From NCBI GenBank assembly GCA_039621445.1, contig CP154955.1, positions 4,831,284-4,895,283 of the forward strand: 64,000 nt of DNA, given 5' to 3'. Source of the stretch: Euglena gracilis. Its lineage: Eukaryota > Euglenida > Euglenophyceae > Euglenales. The translations under genes were made by a program, and so were the position numbers. This document shows, piece after piece, positions 22,101 to 32,650 of the stretch (position 1 is its first letter; the number at the start of each line of letters is the position of its first letter). The notes below the pieces were generated by a model. It had not been told where the DNA came from. It did no database searches and saw nothing but the letters and a program-made list of their open reading frames with translations.

Positions 22101-24534
22101 GCGTACGCTTGCAATATGCATTTGTTTCTCAAATACAGAGGAGATTGCGGAAGCAGAGTTTGACCAAACGAGGAGAGATGGGCGCGTCATTGAACTTGGG
22201 CACTCAGAGCAGGGGTGGTTTCCGAAAGGACCGGGCACACTTGTGCTGAGAGTGGTTACATGGATGGAGGAAATGCGTCGTGTCAAACATCGACCCGGCA
22301 TTGGTTGAGAATGATAACCTTCTGGTTTACCCCCCTCCCACACGGCTTCTGACTGTGGAGACCACCGTTGCCTCCTCCGGAGGCATGTTGCCGACCCCGA
22401 AGGAAGAAGAGCCAGAAAAAAATGGTGGTTTGGGCATTGTGTCTGAAAATCAGCAAAAACTGCAGCGTAAAGACACCACACGCACTCAAACAGCATCCCA
22501 CTTCAGTTCACCTTGGCCACAAGTTTCTCAAAGTTCTTGAACTTGTGATGGCCAGAGTGGTGTTGCAGCCTTTCCCAACCCCTCTGTTCCGGATAGTAGC
22601 ACAGGCAACCACGCCCCCCTCCCTCCTGTGCCTTCCTGGTCCAACTGTCATCCCGAGCTGCCAAATGGTAGGGTGTCGTGCACAGCCTAGGGGGATGCTG
22701 GGAGCTTGTAAACCAATCACGACACCCGGGGCAAGCACACACAGCGCACACCTCGTTGCGGAATCATCACTTCTTTAGGTGGTAAACCGCCTAACCTCAT
22801 TTTTAATTTTACTGCCAATACAGTCTCCTCCGTCAGGGCAGCATCTCTTCATCACAAAAACAAATTTTGCGCGGTTTATCGCCTAAACCATCCCTTCCAG
22901 AAATTATAGCATGTTTTGGGAAGTGCTGTCTGTTCACCTCCCCCATCACTGGACCTCGGGACTCACGACATGTTCAAAAATGGGCGGGTTGCTTAAGCGG
23001 TTGCCTCTTCTTCACCTGTAACGCCGTGTCACCCCCCCTCCAGAGGGGGGGTCCGGTGGCATCGCCAAACAACCGGGGCACACCAGCACAAAAATTTGGG
23101 TGGTTTTGGGTCCATTTTAGGCATTTTGCCAAAATGGCAATTCTGAAAATTTATGGACGTTTTAGGGGGGGGGGTTGGAAAACACCTCCCTGGAACGCCT
23201 TGAAAATTTGAAAAACAGAAAACAGTGGGAGAACACCTGGCCTCCGTGTCACCCTCCCAAAATTTTGAGTACAAACAGGTGGGGTATCGTAAGTGGAAAC
23301 CCGCGCACCTCAAACGCACAGAATTGAAAAAAATTGGGCAATTCGCGCCGCCTAAGACTGAAAAAAAAAATGTACAAGAAAAAGGTCAAAGGCTGGCTGG
23401 ATTCGATGCTCCAGACTGTAACTCCATAGCGCCGGAAACATGTCCACGTCGTACCGGGGGCGTGCCATATCAGTTAGCACGAACTTCAACATCGGCTGCA
23501 ACTTGCGGTTGGTTGCGCAAAGTCGAACACAATTGACCATCAGAACGGAAAGAAACAGTGACAAATGGGCAATGCAGACAAACGTCAGTGAGCCCAACTG
23601 TCGGAACAACAATAAAGATCTCAGCCTTCGGAAAATCTGGGGAACTTGACTCAAATGCAATGTTTTTTGAATCAAAAGCAAGGGCAATCAATTTTCAACA
23701 ACATGGAGTCAGCAAACACTTTTATGGGATCTTTTAGGCCAAACAGAACAACAAATATTACCCAAATGCTGAGGAAAATCAACTTTTCTAATCAAGATGA
23801 TGTTGCATGAATATTGGAGAGGAGTTTGAGTTTTTGTGGGCAACCTTTTTTCCCTATGAATGACATCGAAATACACTCCTCGTAGCATTAATTTCACTTT
23901 CGACACATTTGCACAAGAAATATTTGTTTTGCATTTGTCCTGTGCAAATGATTTTTAAATACCATTTGAATGACATGCTTGAGTGTCATGTAAACACCAC
24001 CCAGGGGGAAACACAAAATTTAGCAAACATAAAAACTTGTTCACGGTCAGTTGTATGATGGTTGGAAAAGTGTAAGCCTGAATGCAGAAAACAAACTAAA
24101 AGTGAAAAACAAAACGTTGGAACAAAACGTACTCAAATTTGCGTATTACGCTGAAATGTAGCAGGTTCGGACAGCGATTGATGTGCTTCACGGCATCCAT
24201 ACCACTGTCCCTCAGAAAAGAAACCTTTTCCTGCAGCACGGGGATCCGGTAATAAAGAATTTGGCGGTTGGTTACAAACAACCTCAGATGGATTTGCCAA
24301 ATTGTTTACAGATAGATACATAAGCAGGATTGTTTGCGTTTGGTGATAAAGCAGTTAAGTGATAAAGTGGCCAAGAGACCTCAAGGAAACCTTCCCAGTG
24401 ACGCAGAAACATGAAAACATTTGAACACCAACCCAGGCTGTTTGGTCATACTTCAAGACATGTTTCACATCGACACCTTCTTTCTGCAAATAATCTGCCA
24501 CGGCCTGCATATTCTCCACAGGTATGAACCGCAA
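19189..24534 (-). CDS. mTERF-like protein, C-terminal exons
   Basis: Four minus-strand exons are proposed. 24534-24433 (LRFIPVENMQAVADYLQKEG, VDVKHVLKYDQTAW) follows an acceptor-like CTTGATTCAG. 24282-24150 (QILYYRIPVLQEKVSFLRDS, then INRCPNLLHFS) is followed by GTAATACG. 23495-23376 (PMLKFVLTDMARPRYDVDMF, then SYSLEHRIQPAF) follows GTTGCAG and precedes GTACAT. 19323-19189 (KMLVYGDQKFAELVAGHNMV, stop at 19189) follows TTATTTGAAG. The last three exons join in consistent phase. Repeats of the type R.P.LL..S and the charged tail fit mTERF proteins. The 5' end is not found. The last intron contains element E3; without it the intron would be about 80 bp. The junction between the first two exons is uncertain. 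Confidence 0.55.
19470..20846 (-). repeat. Dispersed C-run repeat nested in E3
   Basis: Bounded by CCCCCCCCTTTATTTGAGC at the left and GCTCAAATAAAGGGGGGGG at the right, an inverted pair. The interior is the reverse-orientation relative of 25870-27560 and 59840-61330; shared text includes 'aagcttcgctcttacccat', 'agtcgcgagcgactgg' in reverse, and the 'gtctccggacattgcctttg' unit. The TSD was not resolved. Confidence 0.65.
19735..20240. repeat. Tandem repeat, about 155-bp unit, about three copies
   Basis: Units start near 19735, 19890 and 20040. Each has 'ttcggctcaaaaac', 'atgggtccgggaggcc' or 'tgggtccgggaggcc', and 'gacccaaagtcaatgggttg'. Single or partial units occur in reverse at 27100-27390 and 61010-61200. 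Confidence 0.75.
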
Positions 24535-24599
24535 CTGAATCAAGGAGGGTAGAACGAAAACCATTTCATAAGAAACTGCCCTTGTGGGCTTCTTATCAT

Positions 24600-25203
24600 T
24601 GAAGAGAAACAAAAACAAAAAAAAAACGAAAACAAAGAAACTGTATTTGTATATGTGTATGTGCATGTATATGTAAATGTATACACATACCCCAGGCAAA
24701 CAGTCTCCAGGCAAGTCAGCGAGGAGAGAGGTAGGAGGCGGGTCTCTATAAGGACAAATCACCTGGTACAGAGGGCAGAGGACACTTTCCCAAGCGGTTC
24801 ATGGACAAAAAACAAAAATAGACTGTTCGAGAAGACATTTTTTTCCACAATACCTGTCGCCAGAAGCCTGAAAAAAAAATTTTGGATTTTTTTAAACCTG
24901 AAAATTGCCTTCCTTTTTTTTAAAAAAAAAGAATTCAAAATATTTAACTTTTTCTCAGGAGACAGCCGGACCTACCCTCACAGGGACCTGTCTCATACCC
25001 TTGCACCTGCTGACCTGGGTTTGCAGTTTCCCAGGGGGGAGGTAAATAATATATGCATGTATATATGTACACATACATATATGTATGTGTATATGTACAT
25101 ATACACAAACACATATGTACACATATGTATGTATGCATGCATATTTTTGTGTATATGCATATACGCATACATATATGCATCTGTGTAGATATATGTGTGC
25201 ATA
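24600..25203. other. AT-rich region with alternating pyrimidine/purine tracts
   Basis: 24640-24690 and 25047-25203 are dominated by TATGTACA/CATATA-type alternating sequence. No gene is recognised. Open frames here are low-complexity. Confidence 0.6.
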
Positions 25204-25798
25204 CCTCCCCCCCCCTTGTCCAACGACCACTAAATATCGCTACTGACCGGGGGGGTGGTCGCTATTTTGGCCAAATATCGTTACTGACCGGGGGGGGGGG
25301 TCGTTAGACAAGACCGGGGTCAAAATTTTTTCTCCTGCGTGCACAAAATGGTCACAAAATGGTCACGGGGTGGCCAAAAATGGTCAAAATGGGGCAAAAG
25401 GTGGATAAAGCCAGCCAGAAGTGGCTTAAAGTGGCCACAAATGTGCAAAAATAGCCAGAAGAAGCCAAAAATTGGCATAAATGAAGCAAAAATGCATTCA
25501 AAGCAGCCAAAGGTGGTTTAAATTGCCAAATGCAGCCCAGAGTGGCCAAAAGTGGCCAAAAATGGCCCAAATTGGCCAAAACATGGCAAAAAAAAAGGCC
25601 AAAAGTTGCTGATTTGCAGGAAACCAGGCAATAAAAACTTGTTTACCAGGTACAAAATCTGCGATGAAAGTTGAAAGAAAAGGCTGGAGGAAAGAACGCG
25701 AACGCCTGGAAAAAAAGATCACCTGGAAAAAGATCGCTACTGACCGGGGGGGGTGGTCGTTGGACAAGGCCGGTCGTTGGACAGGGGGGGGGGGGAGG
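25204..25798. mobile_element. C-run/G-run MITE, TA site (595 bp)
   Basis: The left CCTCCCCCCCCCTTGTCCAA and the right GGTCGTTGGACA plus a G-run and AGG are inverted. The left flank is TA (25202-25203) and the right is TG, one change. Subterminal 'ccaacgacc' and 'atcgctactgaccgg' units recur near both ends. Confidence 0.75.
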
Positions 25799-25869
25799 TG
25801 TGAAAACCCAACAATCCCGTGACCGATAAACTACCCACAATAACACCTCCTCCCCCCTTCGGCTGAGCC

Positions 25870-27560
25870 AAACCAGATTATGAACCCCGGGGGTTTATCG
25901 AAGAGCTTTCATCCTCCATGGGTAAAAGCGAAGCTTAGCACCGGGGAAGAGGGGGGTGTCGAACCCCCCTCCCCCCCCCCTGCTCCTGGGCAGACTGTGA
26001 AAACCGCATTTAATCACCATGAACCCGGCCGGGTTCCAGGATTTTTTTTTCAGTTGCAAGCGACTGGATTTCTAATTTCCGAATCACCTCTGTTGGACCC
26101 CTAACTCCCGCCAGGCCTGAGTTATTCACCCGCAAAGGGATCCAAACTGGATGCCCCCCCTCTCTTCCGACTGTGCCAGTTCACCGGGGTCCAAAAATCT
26201 GTCAAGAAATCAATTTTTTGAAAATATCTCGAGAAAATGAACGTTTTTTCCGGAAATGTCAGCCTTGACGAAGTGTACCCCTGGAGGCCCTCTATCACCC
26301 CCCGTTCACCGTTTTGGCTGCCGACACGCAAAACCTTGGGGTGTTTTGGGGGCCGGCATTTTTTTGTTCAAAAAAATCGATTTTCAAAATATCTCGACAA
26401 TGAAGCAAAATCAAAGAAAATGTCCGGAGAGTAAAAATGAAGCCCTTGGAATGCCCAATCCAACCATGGTTTACTTTTCCCCCCAACTCTTCGTGTAGCC
26501 CGAGTTGGCCGTTTCGGCCCTTTTTGGGTCAAAAAACCAATTTTTTTAAAAATTTCTCAAAAATGGTGGGGAACCAAAGGAAAAGTCCAGGGACCTAAAT
26601 TAAAGCCCTTTTCATGTCCCATGCAATGGTAAACCCTCCCCAAACAATACCCCCCCAATTTAATCAATAGCCCCCTTCCCCTCGGGGTCCGACTTCGGCG
26701 ACCGGGTTAATATCCCCCCCCCCCAATCTCGGGCCAACGCTCCGGATTTTGACCTGAAAACGTTAAAAATCACAATCTTTGACAACAAATTTCGAAAATA
26801 AATCGATTTTTCTGGATCACCTGACCTCCAAAATATGCTAAATTTCATAAGGAAGCACAAAAAAATGACCCCAAAGGGGAGTTTTTGGCGCTATTTTGGC
26901 TCCTGCAGAACTTCGAAAAATCTTGGAAATGTCCGGGACATAAATTGAAGCCCATAAAATGCCCTATCAGTATTTTAATGTCCCGTAACTCCTCGCTAGC
27001 CCGAGTTATGGCCATCTTTCAGCCAATTTTTGCCATTTTATACAGTTTTGGCTTGCTTGACTTAGCCGTTTTCGGCCATTTTGGGTTAAAATATTCAAAA
27101 AAAATTCAAAAAAACCGAACAGGTTTTTTTTGCCCGAAACCGTGCCTTTTGACATTTTTGAGCCGAAAATGAGCGTTTTTCAACCCCTCCCCCGGCCGCC
27201 CGTTTTTGGCCCAAAACCCATGGGTTTTGGGTCATTTCTGAGTCAAAAAAAGTCGAAAATTTTGGCCCAAAACCATGTTTTTGGCGTCCCGGACCCAGAA
27301 ACTTTCGAGCTGAAAATGAGCATTTTTCGACCCCCCCCCCTGTCATTTTGTGCCTGAAACCCATGGATTTTGGGTCAAAAACGGGTCAAAAAAAGTCGAA
27401 AAAATTACATACCCTTCATAAATGTCAAAAATTGCTGAAAGTTACCGTAAATCACAAGGGTGCAATTTATAAATCATGAATTACGAGAAATTTGCAACCT
27501 TGGTTTTTTCGGCCGTCCATTACATGCAATATTCAAAACCTTGTTAATTCTACATAAATC
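25870..27560 (+). repeat. Long dispersed repeat, near full-length copy
   Basis: Collinear with 59840-61330: 'catgggtaaaagcgaagctt', 'gcaagcgactggatttctaa', 'ccaactgg' after 'gttattcacccgcaaaggg', repeated 'atatctcgaaaatgaagcaa' blocks, 'aatgtccggagacctaaatt' blocks, then 'ttccattacatgcaatattc' near the end. No ORF is conserved. The internal block recurs at roughly 350-bp spacing, so it may itself be a higher-order tandem repeat. Confidence 0.7.
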
Positions 27561-27616
27561 CAAAGCAGAACACCGAATGCAAGCAAGAAATACACATTGA
27601 GCAGTGCTGTCGTGAG

Positions 27617-28078
27617 CAGGGGATTTCTTAAGGACCCCCCGGGGGGGTTCCAGCCTCTGGCTGGCAAAAAGGCTGCTGGCTGGATTTGAGCTGGCTGGCT
27701 GGCTGGACCCCCCCCCCGGGGGGGTGGGGGGTGGGGGGTCCGGGGCTGGAGACGGCTGGGCTGGGCTGGGTCGGTGAAAAACAAATTTTTCTTAAAAAAA
27801 TTGCCATTTTCGACATTTTGGTGGATGGAGCTAGATCAAGGCTGGGGGGCTGTGATGGAAGCTGTGGGGAAAAGCAGGGATAGGTCAGCTGGGCAGCCTA
27901 GTTGGCTGGCCAGCCTGCGGCCGGCTGGGCTGGACCCGACTTTATTTCACTCGACCCCGGGGGGGGGGGGGCTCCCAGCCCGAATTTGGGCTGCTGGCTG
28001 GATTTGAGCTGGCTGGCTGGCTGGACCCCCCGGGGGGGGTGGGGGGGTAGGCTGCCCTCAGGCTTAAGAAATCCCCTG
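27617..28078. mobile_element. hAT-like MITE, CAGGGGATTTCTTAAGG ends (462 bp)
   Basis: CAGGGGATTTCTTAAGG at the left pairs with CTTAAGAAATCCCCTG at the right. The flanks gtcgtgag and gccttgag are a decayed 8-bp duplication (6 of 8). The interior has 'gctggctggatttgagctgg' repeated at both ends beside C/G-runs. Related tips occur at 49410 and 51532. Confidence 0.85.
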
Positions 28079-28606
28079 GCCTTGAGCCATGGCATAATCC
28101 ACCCTCCTGAATGGGGCAGTTTGGAGAACACCTCCGAGGGATCCAGGCCAAAGGAATGCAGGAACTGTGGCACGCTTGTGCTTTCCGAGGGGGGTGGGTG
28201 GGTGCTACAGGGTGCCTGCCCCTAGCAGGCACACCCCCCGGGGGGTAGGGGTCCGGGGGGGACCCAGAAAATTATCATTGAAAATGGCCTTTTCCGGGCC
28301 CCCGGCGCCCGGTGCTATGGGGTGCCTGCCCCTAGCACCCCGCCCCCCTCTCCCGTGGTGTGGGGTAGGCACCCGACTAAGCACAAGCCTGAACTGTGCC
28401 TGCGTCAAAAGCACGGCGCCTGAGGCTTCACCTGCCTCCAGAGAAGGCGATGCCATCAGACATAATCAACAATGCAAAATCCCCGAATACCACCTCAGGA
28501 CCGACTGAAATGGTGGCTGAGGTTGTAAACACCTGACCACCTCACCCACCAGGGACAATGGGACATGGTTATTAAAAGTTTATTTGAAAATAGGACTGAA
28601 TATCGA

Positions 28607-28754
28607 CTCCCCCCCCTTGGGAAACTGTCACCTGACAGGTCGGGGGATCCTGACACTTCCGTCCCTAACAGGTTGGCCAGCATTAGAGACCCTGACAGTT
28701 TCCCGGGCGGGACCCTGACAGGTTCTCGACATTCATGACAGTTTCTTGGGGGGG
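28607..28754. mobile_element. C-run/G-run MITE, GTCACCTGACAGG subfamily
   Basis: A C-run with GGGAAACTGTCACCTGACAG at the left pairs with CATGACAGTTTCTTGGGG at the right. TA is kept only on the right (28755-28756). It is a sibling of 5799-5960. Confidence 0.75.
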
Positions 28755-28974
28755 TATCAATGGATAAACCTCTTGTGGGTGGGGCTGTTAGCATACGTCA
28801 TCATTGTTCAAAGAATCAACGTCCAGAATCATCAATCGAAATCCAGAGAATTAACAGCTTGATATCAAAATACAAAAATGGAGGTTCGAGAATTTTTTGA
28901 AATTATCTTCCAAATGATTAAAAAACCCCAAGTGTCAATCAGCGGAAAACTCCAGAGAAAATAATGTTTCAGAC

Positions 28975-30095
28975 TAGGCCTGTAAGGTGAATTGCATACC
29001 AATGTGTGGCAGGCGGCAGCAAGCCTGCTCATTCCAATGCGTAGAACCATTGGTTCCTGGTTTACCAATTGTGTAGCGTCCATCTCCGGCAGGTTTCTTT
29101 TCGAAGAAAAAGAACGACAGAGTGTGTGCCTTGTGCTTTGATTGTCTGCCCATAGCAGGCACCGTCCCACAATGGCAGGGTGTGTCGCACCCCTGCCACC
29201 CCGAAAAACGACCCCCCTCAGGGACCCCCCTGCTCGTCCACAGCACACCACCCCAACAGGGATGGGAGCGACTTTCCATAAAAAAAAGCCTGATCCCCAG
29301 TGAGTCAATAGCATCAAATTTCTGCCGAAGAGCCGCAACAGATTGCATAAGAATGCCTGGGAAAGCATTGGCCACCGCAGCTACGTCAACTTTGCGACTC
29401 TGCAAGAATTTCACGCGTTCTGCAATGGCAGCGGGACTGGCGCCAAGAAGGTTTGGACTGCCGGTCACCACCAGGCTGAATTTGACCAACCATGGGGGGA
29501 GGGGGGTCTTGGAGTGCCCTGGAGTGCCTGGGCAGGCAGGCACTACCCTTAAATTCCCCAAAATTCCCCTAACTTCCCCCCGCAGGAGGGGGGGTCAGTG
29601 CCTGCCTGGTCTTTCTGGGCTTCTGCCACCCTCGGCGCCAAAAGTGCCTCAGCCGAGTGCCCAAGCAGTTGTGGCCATGTGCCCCATCCCCCCCCTCCCG
29701 GGTGGGGTCGGCACCACCATAAAATATTCAGCCTGGTCACTGCACGCCGCACGTCAACCCTTAATTCGTCCTCCAAGAATGATGTAATCTGCTTCACCCT
29801 CTCCAGAGTGTAACTCTTGAGACGTGGGTGTCGCAAACTGATCCTCGGCACATCCAAGCCATATCGAATGGGTTTGGGCGATGATTGTGAACAAAGAAAA
29901 TTGAAGCCATTTTTTGCTCAATCAGACAGAATTAGTGCTCGTAATCTTAAAAGCAAGGGGGGGAAGGCAGAATAGTGTTAAGAAAATCATTTCCGGTACA
30001 TTGCAGCAATCATGGCCCACCCAAGGTGTTCCGACGTGGTGACCACAGGAGGGCAAATGAGCGATCGTGATGGACACAATGTCCCACCCAGTCGT
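28975..30095 (-). pseudogene. mTERF-like gene copy 3, exon split by a MITE
   Basis: Minus-strand pieces: about 30095-30005 (LICPPVVTTSEHLGWAMIAA); 29880-29736 (DVPRISLRHPRLKSYTLERV to DVRRAVT); 29471-29290 (GSPNLLGASPAAIAERVKFL to KFDAIDSLGIRLFF); and about 29100-28975 (GMSRLAAACHTL). The exon between 29880 and 29290 is interrupted by the 264-bp hAT-like MITE at 29472-29735. Apart from that, the reading frame matches copies 1 and 2 well, with many conservative changes, suggesting past selection. As it stands the exon would be read into the MITE, so I treat it as disrupted. Confidence 0.55.
29472..29735. mobile_element. hAT-like MITE, CAGGCTGAATTT ends (264 bp)
   Basis: CAGGCTGAATTT at the left pairs with AAATATTCAGCCTG at the right. 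The flanks gtcaccac and gtcactgc derive from the exon text 'ggtcaccacgcgccgcacg' of copies 1 and 2, so the empty site is visible. It contains 'gtgcctgggcaggcaggcac'-type inverted units. Confidence 0.85.
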
Positions 30096-30991
30096 TGTCA
30101 TAAAGGGGGAATAGGCTGGGAAAAAGTGTCTAGCCGGAAGGCTCAAGGATGCAAATAAAAGCGCGCCCCTGCCGCCGAAGGCGGCGGTCCGCCACAAGCG
30201 CACCCCCCCCCCCAATTTTGATGGGGTTTCTAAAGGAAATCAACAAAAGTCACGCAGGGAAGGTCCAAGTTGAAGCGTGGACCTCCCCCCGAACCCCCCC
30301 CCCCGCTGCTGGAGGCGGTGGCCCACCATAAGCTCATGTATTGCACAGGGCAGGGCAGAAGGGGAAGGCCTGGTGGGGGGGGTCGACCCCCCCACCCGGG
30401 AGGTGGGGGGGTTGGGTTGGATCGACCCAGATGGGGGGGGGACTCCCGGGTGGGGGGGGTCGGCCCCCCCCACCCACCACAGCATTTTCACCGACTTCAG
30501 GGAAACGGGGATTTTAGCAAGAAATTTTTTGGAAATTTTTTGAAAAATGAACCCCAGAACCCCTTTTTACTTATGGGGTGAGCAAACTGCCAAAAAATGT
30601 GTTGTTTGCACACGTCATGTTTGTGACAGCTTGTTTCCTGGCCACATTTGGAGTTGGAAATGCAAGGTTTTTTATCTTCAAGTGAAATTGGCATAACGAG
30701 GAAAGAGAGTAAGTGTGAGTAAAATTGCAGAGTGGTCGAACAGACAATGTGCCCAGCTGCTGGCTGGACAATTGGTGGGATTTTGTTCTTTCATTTTGGC
30801 CAAACTCATATGAAACAGGTCCGATTCCTCCTAATTCCTCTTGCAGTTACCCCCCCCCTTGTCCACCGACCACCCCATGTGACGGCCAGCCCCCGGTCAG
30901 GGGTTGCAGATGAGGGGGTGCGTACGACCACTCCCCTGGTAGGGGTTTCTTGAAAATTCGGTTGAATTCTTTTGTAAGCAGTTTTACTGAC

Positions 30992-31140
30992 TTGCAGCCA
31001 CCAGCACCTCCAAAAGCTCCAGAACCCCACACCGATTCGCCCTGGTGGTGCAGTCAATGCGGTCCTCCTCGATGCCGTGTCTCTGTCCTTCGCCGCCCGT
31101 CGCCCGGAAGTGCTCATCAAGGCCTGGCGTGGCACATGGG
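30992..31140 (-). CDS. Conserved exon of unknown protein (copy 3, best preserved)
   Basis: The minus-strand frame reads ATPGLDEHFRATGGEGQRHG, then IEEDRIDCTTRANRCGVLEL and LEVLVAA, with no stop. It is bounded by an acceptor-like CTCGAGGCAG at the 5' side and a good donor GTCAGT immediately after 30992. Copies 1 and 2 share the frame. The charged, non-repetitive composition looks like real protein. It lies upstream of the mTERF-like exons on the same strand with consistent order in all three copies, so it may encode an N-terminal part of that protein. No domain is recognised. Confidence 0.4.
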
Positions 31141-31339
31141 CTGCCTCGAGTATCGCACTGGTCGTGTTCAAAGAGGGGGGGGGGAGACTCGCAGGTGTTT
31201 GCCTGCCCACTTAAGGTTGAGGGGAAATGGGCGCGTGAGGCTCAAAAGACCACCTCGAAGAAAATTTTGTACAGACCATGGCATCAAAAAATGGTACTTC
31301 ATGCCCTCCCCCAAATGCAAATGAACAGCATTCTACCCA

Positions 31340-31640
31340 GCCGGCCAGAATAGAGCCCACTTGCAACTGGCAGCTGAGTGGCCGTCACTGGCAGAAGACT
31401 GCCGCGAGAAAGCGTTCAAAGCCAAGACGTGGCAGCCCCCTGGCAGGGCTCAAGTCGACAGGGTCCCCCACGGGGCAAGCGTGCCAGGCGTGCCAGGATT
31501 GGCGACCTGAGTGTGGTCCATTGCACCATGTCCGCCACCTGAGCAGGCCTCTGCGACTCCCCTGCATGGGGGCAATGCAGGCGGGAGAGGGGGAGGGTTG
31601 GGACTGCCAATCTTCTGAGACCAGATTTTTTATCTTTAGC
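31340..31640 (-). pseudogene. Conserved exon-like segment (copy 3)
   Basis: Homologous to 4420-4705. The minus-strand frame includes RPAQVADMVQWTTLRSPILA and RLPRGG. Open frames also exist on the plus strand (GQACQACQDWRPECGPLHHV), and I cannot decide the strand from two copies. No family is recognised. Confidence 0.3.
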
Positions 31641-32424
31641 AGACTGAAAGTTTCTTTCCAAATGGGGGCTGCTACCACACAGCTAACTTCAGAGGAGGGC
31701 GACAGCACAAACACCACTCCTCCCCTCCTTGGTCTCGCCTGGTTCTGGCTGGGAGGGGGCGAACATACCCCCCAAAAAAACTCAATTTTAAAAAAACAAA
31801 AATTACAGGGGGGGAAAGAAAGAAAATTAGAAAAAAGAACACACAAATTACGTTTTTTGGGGCGTCCGTTACCAAAGCGCTATTTTGCGTCTCCCGGGCG
31901 GTAACTGCTGCGTTTTACGCACGCCCGCCGCGGGCAAAATTGCTGCTGTCTGGCCGGCGCCCTTCACAACAGTCAGGCAAAGGATCGCCGACCTCTACCC
32001 GGGGCAGAGCGCTCGTTTTTGGAGCGCCGGCGCGGTCGATTTCGGCCGAAAACGACCGAAAAAACGACGTTTTTGGGGGCGTCCGTTACCAAAGTGCTAT
32101 TAGCGATTTTTTGCATAATTTTGAGGTTCAGGTCTGAGTATTTCTGGGCCACACAATACGTTGGTGCTGTTGTTTTAAAACGTTGGGTTTTGAACACTGG
32201 AGCCTCATTCAGGTTCCAAAAAAAAATGCCAAAAAAATATGCCCAGCAATAAAGTTTTTTATGGCTCCAACAACAAACAACAACTACTGTTTTTTTCCTG
32301 TGCAGGCACAAAGGTTTCATCCAACTCAGCAAAGAAAAAGCAAAAACAAAAGCAAAAAAGCAAAAAGGAGACCACTTTGCCTGAAGGAGTCCAAATCAAG
32401 TCACTTCGATTTCATAGAGTTAAG

Positions 32425-32560
32425 CTATGCCCCGTCTTGCAGGACTCATCCGTTTTGGGGCAATCGCAGCTGCCTGAAGAGACCACGATGGCCACAGGCT
32501 GCCAATGAAGGACCGCGCGGTCATTGTTGTGTGTGCAGCAACATCTTGAGAAAAGCCTGA
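32425..32560 (-). CDS. Conserved exon of unknown protein (copy 3)
   Basis: The minus-strand frame FSQDVAAHTTMTARSFIGSL continues WPSWSLQAAAIAPKRMSPA. It is the counterpart of 5280-5425. No domain is recognised. It lies at the 5' end of the conserved minus-strand block. Confidence 0.3.
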
Positions 32561-32650
32561 AGAGGAAAGCTGCCAAAGTGACCCTGAAAACCCTCCCAAC
32601 CTTTACAAGCTTCTTTTTGAAACCCTGGGGGAGCGGCAGGGTATCAAATG

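Larger units (their letters stand above)
19386..23356. mobile_element. CTTAG element E3 (3971 bp, 5-bp TSD)
   Basis: The left end CTTAGACGGTGCTAATTGCC and the right end (reverse complement) CTTAGGCGGCGCGAATTGCC agree at 17 of the first 20 positions. A perfect ACTGA duplication lies at 19381-19385 and 23357-23361. The interior has palindromes of the type AGGCGGTTTACCGCCT (about 20890, 21281, 21547, 22779 and 22870). It also has exon-like stretches on the plus strand, for example 22145-22305, which follows an acceptor-like AAATACAG and contains FDQTRRDGRVIELGHSEQGW. No family is recognised for them. It contains another repeat at 19470-20846. Confidence 0.9.
28950..32650. repeat. mTERF-bearing segmental duplication, copy 3 (diverged)
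   Basis: The order of blocks follows copy 1: mTERF-like exons (28975-30095 against 65-960), the unknown exon (30992-31140 against 3048-3182), 31340-31640 against 4420-4705, 32181-32560 against 5111-5430, and 32587-32650 against 6110-6190. It is more diverged than copies 1 and 2 are from each other, and the spacers are shorter. Confidence 0.75.

Noticed and set aside
23440-23649. Plus-strand 69-codon frame
   Set aside because: It is antisense to the mTERF-like exon at 23376-23495, which has the family pattern and splice borders.
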